From the NCBI GenBank assembly GCA_005885115.1, contig VAXX01000090.1:1-9383 (forward strand): a stretch of 9,383 nucleotides of DNA, read 5' to 3'. The notes beneath the pieces were generated by a model. That model did no database searches, was not told the DNA's origin, and worked only from the letters and a program-made list of their open reading frames with translations. Source of the stretch: Actinomycetota bacterium. GTDB taxonomy: Bacteria; Actinomycetota; Actinomycetes; Mycobacteriales; Micromonosporaceae. Of the stretch, positions 6,309 to 9,383 are shown one piece after another. The translations under genes were made by a program, and so were the position numbers. Numbering within the stretch: position 1 is the first letter of the stretch; each line of letters begins with the position of its first letter.

Positions 6309-7397
6309 TTGACGAAGGTGAACGGGCTTGCCGTACTGGCGCCGTTTCTGGTGCTGTGGCTGGTGCGGCGGGCGCCGCGCGGGTGGCGGCTGACCGCCCG
6401 CGACGCCGCGCTGGTCGGGCTGCTGGCCGCGCTGGTCGCGGGGCCGTTCCTGGTGCGGTCGCAGCAGGAGTGGGGGAACCCGCTGGGCGATCCGGACCTG
6501 CGGTCGATCGCGCTGGGCCGGCACGATCCGGCAGCGATAACCATCAATGGGGTACGCGTCGCCGCGACGGTCCTCGCCACCACCTCCGGCACCGTCAACG
6601 CGCACGTGGTCGGGGCGGTCGACGGGCTGGCCCACTGGCTACACATCCGCGACGCCGATCCACGGATGACGTTCGGTGGTATGCCGTTCGGCCCGGTCGC
6701 GCTGCCGTACCCGGACGAGGACCATGCGGCGTACCCGATCCAGGCGCTCGCCGTGCTCGTCGCGCTCGGCCTCGGGTTGGTCCGCCGGCGCCCGTACGCC
6801 TTCGCGGTGGCCGCGAGCCTGCTGGTGACCGCCGCGCTCATCGCCTGGCAGCCGTGGATCAACCGGCTCATCCTGCCCACGTTCGTCGCCGGTACGCCAC
6901 TCGTCGGCTGGGCGGCCGACCGGTTCCTCGCCCGGTGGCGGCGGGCCGGCCCGGTACTCGTCGCGGCGGTGGTGCTCGTGGCCGGAGCCCGGGCCGGGTA
7001 CACGGTCTGGGCCGGGCAGCCGCGCCCGCTCGGTACGGCCAACTCCGTGCTCACCATCCCCCGCCAGCACGGCCGGTACGTCCGGGCCCGGGACCTCGAA
7101 GGCCCGTACCGCCAGGCGGCGCAACGGGTCGCGGCCAGTGGCGCGACCCGGGTCGGACTGCTCCAGACCAACGTCGGGCTGGAGTACCCGTGGTGGACCG
7201 AGCTACGCCGGGCCGGCGCCACACCGACGATCGTCAGCCTCACCTCGGTGCTGCCCCGGCATCCCGCGCCCCGGATGGACACCGTGGACGCGGTCGTGTG
7301 TACGTTGCCGGCCGACGTCTGTACACAGTGGACACTGCCTGGCTGGGCCGCCGTGGCGTACCCGGGAGTGACCGTACTGCTGCGGGAAAAGCGTTAG
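6309..7397 (+). CDS. C-terminal fragment of the split GT39-like glycosyltransferase
   Basis: This 3' open segment is in the same phase as the upstream one and begins right after the TAG. TTG 6309 is the first plausible start for separate translation (362 residues), but no good ribosome binding site precedes it and homology runs back through codon 6282, so an independent gene is unlikely. It holds the later helices, the QPWINRLILP motif, and a soluble tail with GPYRQAAQRVAASGATRVGL. The stop codon TAG at 7395-7397 lies inside the terminator stem. Confidence 0.5.
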   Translation: MTKVNGLAVLAPFLVLWLVRRAPRGWRLTARDAALVGLLAALVAGPFLVRSQQEWGNPLGDPDLRSIALGRHDPAAITINGVRVAATVLATTSGTVNAHVVGAVDGLAHWLHIRDADPRMTFGGMPFGPVALPYPDEDHAAYPIQALAVLVALGLGLVRRRPYAFAVAASLLVTAALIAWQPWINRLILPTFVAGTPLVGWAADRFLARWRRAGPVLVAAVVLVAGARAGYTVWAGQPRPLGTANSVLTIPRQHGRYVRARDLEGPYRQAAQRVAASGATRVGLLQTNVGLEYPWWTELRRAGATPTIVSLTSVLPRHPAPRMDTVDAVVCTLPADVCTQWTLPGWAAVAYPGVTVLLREKR

Positions 7398-7423
7398 GGG
7401 CCGGCGGATGCCGGCCCCTAACG
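7392..7423. terminator. Perfect 14-bp hairpin terminator between convergent genes
   Basis: CGTTAGGGGCCGGC (7392-7405), loop GGAT, and GCCGGCCCCTAACG (7410-7423) pair without mismatch. On the minus strand the stem lies 12 nt past the chitinase-like gene stop and is followed by CTTTTC, a short U-tract, so it should work best in that direction. On the plus strand the stem begins within the last codons of the glycosyltransferase and has no U-tract after it. Confidence 0.9.
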
Positions 7424-7435
7424 GTGTGGAGGAAC

Positions 7436-8713
7436 TCAGCCGACGTCGAGCGAGTCGAGGTTCGGGCCACCGGGAGCACTGGTCGCCTGTACCCGGACCG
7501 TGTTGGCGCCGGACTTCAAGGACACCGTGACACTGACCGTCTTCCAGGTGTCCCAGGTGCCGGTCGTGCCGAACGGGATGGAGGTCACCGTGGCACCGTT
7601 GACGATGATGCTCGTCGGCCGGTTGGTGGTGCTGCCGTTGGCGTACCGGAAGGTCAGCTTGACCGAGCCAGCGGAGCTGCGGGACACCGAGAACTGCACG
7701 GCGCTACCGGCCGCGGCGGCGTAGTCCACGAAGCCCGTACCGGTGAATCCGGGGTGGTTGGTCGCGACGACCGCGTTGGTCAGCGCGGCCTTCTCGGCCT
7801 CGAAGTGGCCACCGCCGGTGGGCGGGGTGGTGGTCGGCGGGGGCGGCGGCGGGGTCGAGCCACCGGTGATCTTGTTGAAGATCTTCGAGTACGCATACCC
7901 GGCCGGCCGGTCGTAGTCCTGCAGTTCCCAGAACGACAGCTCGCCCATGCCGTTCTGCGCGGCGAACGTCTCGAACTTCTGGGCGTCGGAGGTGCTGAAC
8001 GGCGTACCGTCGTCATTGCGACCGGCGATGAACGTCGCGCCCAGCTTGCCCCACAACTGGGCCGAGGACAGGCCGGGGAACAGCGAGGCGAGCTGGATCT
8101 TCACGCCGTTGGACACCGCGTTGCGCAGCATGCCCATGACGTCGCCGGGCATGCCGCCCGGGTCGACCGCCACGGTGAAGTCGACCTGGATGCTCGGGTC
8201 CGACTTCTGGAGCGCGGCCAGCGCCTTGGCGCGCCGGTCGTTGGCGCCGCTGTTGCCCAGCGTCCCGCCCTCGATGTCGAAGTCCAGCCGGTTGGTGCCG
8301 TACGTGGTGGCCTCGCTGCGGTACACCGAGGTCAGGGTGGAGACGTTGGTGCATCCGGTGGCCATCTCGCCGCCCTCGGCACCGCCGTTGGAGACGATGA
8401 CCTGGCCGCCGGCGTTCTGCAGCGAGCGCACCTGGCCGACGAAGGCACCGAGGCCGTTTCCGCCGTCCTCCCAGATGGGCGTACAGCCGTGCGGGATGAT
8501 GAACGCGAGGGTGTAGAACTTGGTCCCGCTGGCCTTCAGGTCGGCGGACATCTGGCCGGCGTCGCTGCCCGTGATCTGGAGGTAGGGCGCCGCGTAGTGG
8601 GCTGGGAAGCCGGTGGCCGCGTTGGCGGCGGTGAGGTTGAACCCGATGATCGCGCCGGCGGGCAGTGCCACTGCGGCGGCCGCGATCAGGGTTCGGCGGA
8701 GCGCCTTTGCCAT
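7436..8713 (-). CDS. Secreted GH18 chitinase-like protein with C-terminal CBM35/CBM6-like module; probable internal deletion
   Basis: The 425-residue protein starts with a signal peptide: basic MAKALRR, a hydrophobic core, and an AXA cleavage site after Ala32 (AANA). Residues about 36-283 are a GH18 barrel of the ChiD/PF-ChiA-like type, with FYTLAFIIPHGCTPIW, VIVSNGGAEG, and LDFDIEG with Asp144, Asp146 and the catalytic acid Glu148. A Pro/Thr linker (286-302) leads to a beta-sandwich carbohydrate-binding module (HFEAEKA, GTGFVDY, NTVRVQA). Relatives have a VNIMTMDYG segment after NGVKI, which supplies the substrate-binding Asp-Tyr. Here NGVKI (202-206) runs straight into QLASLFPGLSSAQLW, a loss of about 35 residues in frame. 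Chitin binding may persist, but hydrolysis is doubtful. Start ATG has a good ribosome binding site. Confidence 0.87.
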   Translation of the reverse strand: MAKALRRTLIAAAAVALPAGAIIGFNLTAANAATGFPAHYAAPYLQITGSDAGQMSADLKASGTKFYTLAFIIPHGCTPIWEDGGNGLGAFVGQVRSLQNAGGQVIVSNGGAEGGEMATGCTNVSTLTSVYRSEATTYGTNRLDFDIEGGTLGNSGANDRRAKALAALQKSDPSIQVDFTVAVDPGGMPGDVMGMLRNAVSNGVKIQLASLFPGLSSAQLWGKLGATFIAGRNDDGTPFSTSDAQKFETFAAQNGMGELSFWELQDYDRPAGYAYSKIFNKITGGSTPPPPPPTTTPPTGGGHFEAEKAALTNAVVATNHPGFTGTGFVDYAAAAGSAVQFSVSRSSAGSVKLTFRYANGSTTNRPTSIIVNGATVTSIPFGTTGTWDTWKTVSVTVSLKSGANTVRVQATSAPGGPNLDSLDVG

Positions 8714-8719
8714 TGACGT

Positions 8720-8725
8720 CCTTCC
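8720..8725 (-). promoter_or_regulatory. Shine-Dalgarno sequence of the chitinase-like gene
   Basis: On the minus strand GGAAGG lies 6 nt before the ATG at 8711-8713. It supports this ATG, which also gives a well-formed signal peptide. Confidence 0.75.
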
Positions 8726-8764
8726 ATGGGGGTGCGTACGGAGAGCTGATCAGATGGATGCAGA

Positions 8765-8794
8765 CTGTTAGGTAGGTTTCCTTATAGTTGTCCG
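8765..8794 (-). promoter_or_regulatory. Tentative promoter of the chitinase-like gene
   Basis: On the minus strand CGGACA (8789-8794) and TAACAG (8765-8770) are spaced 18 nt apart and would start transcription about 45 nt before the ATG. Both boxes are weak matches to the primary sigma consensus. The rest of the 170-bp intergenic region (8714-8883) shows no gene. The DasR-type TGGTCTAGACCA repeat known from many Streptomyces chitinase genes is not present. Confidence 0.3.
8767..8785. promoter_or_regulatory. Operator-like imperfect inverted repeat upstream of the chitinase-like gene
   Basis: The 19-nt GTTAGGTAGGTTTCCTTAT resembles a degenerate form of the palindrome GTTAGGAAAGTTTCCTAAC that I remember before secreted glycoside hydrolase genes of actinomycetes; each 9-nt arm matches at 7 positions. 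It sits between the proposed -35 and -10 boxes, where a bound repressor would block initiation. The regulator is not known to me. Confidence 0.4.
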
Positions 8795-8883
8795 AACCTT
8801 AGGACTGCGGACGCCGACCGTCAAGCTTTCGCGGCATCGACATCCATCATTCGTAAACCGCCGATACGGTACGCCACGCCGGA

Positions 8884-9282
8884 TCAGCGCGGTGCGGCGG
8901 TAGCCAGCCCGGCCCGCCCGGCAGCGGCCAGTAGCCGGCGGTCGTACGTGACGAACTCGCTCAGCCCGCTCCCCAGGTGCAGCGCGGTCGCGAGGTGGAT
9001 CGCGTCAAGGCTGCGCAGCCCCGCATCGGGCAGCCGCCCCGCCTCGTCGAGCAGGTCGTCGGTGATCGAGATGGTGATGACCGCGTCGAGCAGCTTGTCG
9101 GCCGTGCTCCGTTGCCTGGCGGTGGCGGAGACCCGGGCCAGCGCCCGGCGTACCTCGGTGCGGACCAGGGCGCTGGCCACGTGGTGCTCGGCGGCGTGCT
9201 CGCGCAGATACCGTTCCAGCGCCGGGGTTTCCGGCGCCGGGGTCACCAGTTTCACCAGCGCGCAGGAGTCGAGGTAGATCAC
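8884..9282 (-). CDS. PIN-domain ribonuclease toxin, VapC family
   Basis: A 132-residue PIN domain, the usual VapC size. VapC toxins are Mg-dependent RNases that cleave tRNA or rRNA when not held by their antitoxin. The four expected acidic metal ligands are in place: Asp5 (MIYLDSCALVKLV), Glu43 (RTEVRRAL), Asp93 (LRSLDAIHLATA) and Asp114 (VTYDRRL). The conserved Ser/Thr-type residue after Asp5 is Ser6. The GTG start at 9280-9282 overlaps the antitoxin stop as GTGA, so toxin translation should depend on antitoxin translation. The PIN fold appears complete, so the toxin may be active. The specific target cannot be told from the sequence. Confidence 0.9.
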   Translation of the reverse strand: MIYLDSCALVKLVTPAPETPALERYLREHAAEHHVASALVRTEVRRALARVSATARQRSTADKLLDAVITISITDDLLDEAGRLPDAGLRSLDAIHLATALHLGSGLSEFVTYDRRLLAAAGRAGLATAAPR

Positions 9283-9383
9283 CGGTCGGACTCGTCGGCG
9301 CGCACCTGCTCCAGCGCCTCGGTCAGCCTCGTGCTCGGCGTTCCCCGCGGGGTGCGCCAGCCGGCCAGGCCGCCGCGCCGGTC
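9279..9383 (-). CDS. C-terminal end of the VapC-associated antitoxin (5' end outside window)
   Basis: Thirty-four codons and a TGA are visible, running off the right edge. The tail reads GWRTPRGTPSTRLTEALEQV and then RADESDR, a polar, charged, partly helical sequence typical of the toxin-wrapping end of an antitoxin. The N-terminal DNA-binding domain lies outside, so Phd/YefM and VapB types cannot be separated. Function is inferred from the 4-nt overlap with the PIN toxin. Confidence 0.65.
   Translation of the reverse strand, partial: DRRGGLAGWRTPRGTPSTRLTEALEQVRADESDR

Larger units (their letters stand above)
5541..7397 (+). pseudogene. GT39-like (ArnT/PMT superfamily) membrane glycosyltransferase interrupted by an in-frame amber codon
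   Basis: One reading frame of 619 codons spans two open segments joined in the same phase through TAG at 6279-6281. The family signature is the first outer-loop motif [13 protein letters not shown] (Asp121, Tyr125, His126), followed by FYPTAIHRQ and the AEYLLLQL block. After the stop come LGLAAGLTTLTKVNGL, DADPRMTFGG and WQPWINRLILP, which I remember from the same family. The protein has many hydrophobic helices and a soluble C-terminal part (about 515-618). These enzymes usually move a sugar from a polyprenyl-phosphate donor on the outer membrane face. TAG could derive from TGG (Trp) by one change. The likely start is TTG 5541, overlapping the hisA stop as TTGA; GTG 5592 is an alternative. 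A sequencing error or readthrough would make this a working gene. Confidence 0.72.

Noticed and set aside
5738..8716. A 992-codon open frame on the plus strand running through the glycosyltransferase and antisense to the GH18 gene
   Set aside because: It is an out-of-phase shadow typical of very GC-rich DNA. It has low-complexity Arg/Gly/Pro composition, passes through the terminator hairpin, and overlaps two genes with clear homology.
8714..8883. DasR-responsive element upstream of the chitinase-like gene
   Set aside because: No TGGTCTAGACCA-like sequence or tandem repeat was found in this region.
8884..9383. Part of a novel defence island
   Set aside because: Only a standard PIN toxin and antitoxin tail are visible; the neighbours are metabolic and secreted-enzyme genes, with no defence gene or mobile element.
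1..9383. CRISPR arrays, insertion sequences, prophage genes, tRNA or rRNA
   Set aside because: No spaced direct repeats, transposase motifs, terminal inverted repeats, or RNA gene signatures were recognised on reading both strands.

Overview
The window looks like chromosomal DNA from a high-GC actinomycete, most likely a member of the Micromonosporaceae. I base this on the very high GC content, the frequent GTG starts, the hisD-hisC-hisB-hisH-priA order, the actinobacterial PriA-type HisA, and a secreted GH18 protein with a carbohydrate-binding module. The family placement rests on remembered protein sequences, not on a search.

Layout. Positions 1-286 hold the 3' end of an unidentified membrane protein. 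It converges on, and apparently overlaps, a minus-strand LON-substrate-binding-domain gene (179-853). A 74-bp divergent promoter region follows; on both sides a TANNNT -10 box lies 6-7 nt from a GTG start, so both messages are probably leaderless. From 928 to 5544 runs a plus-strand histidine operon: hisD, hisC, hisB, hisH, a small Arg-rich two-helix membrane protein of unknown role, and hisA/priA. The first four junctions are all 4-nt GTGA overlaps. A GT39-like membrane glycosyltransferase follows (5541-7397), split by one in-frame TAG. A 14-bp perfect hairpin (7392-7423) separates it from a minus-strand secreted GH18 chitinase-like protein (7436-8713). Its promoter region carries an operator-like inverted repeat. 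The right end is a minus-strand toxin-antitoxin pair: VapC-type PIN toxin (8884-9282) and the C-terminus of its antitoxin (9279 to the window edge).

How the genes work together. HisD, HisC, HisB, HisH and HisA/PriA cover much of histidine synthesis; PriA normally also serves tryptophan synthesis. hisF, the obligate partner of HisH, is not in the window. The last 12 codons of hisA do not look like HisA and may be the scar of a deletion that removed hisF.

What stands out. Three neighbouring genes between about 5.5 and 8.1 kb each carry a lesion. PriA lacks its beta-8 GKALY segment, the glycosyltransferase has an amber codon, and the chitinase-like protein seems to lack the beta-6 segment with the MxxDY motif. 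No mobile element, CRISPR array, rRNA or tRNA was seen. I do not see a convincing new multi-gene system. The small membrane protein in the his operon is the main gene of unknown function.
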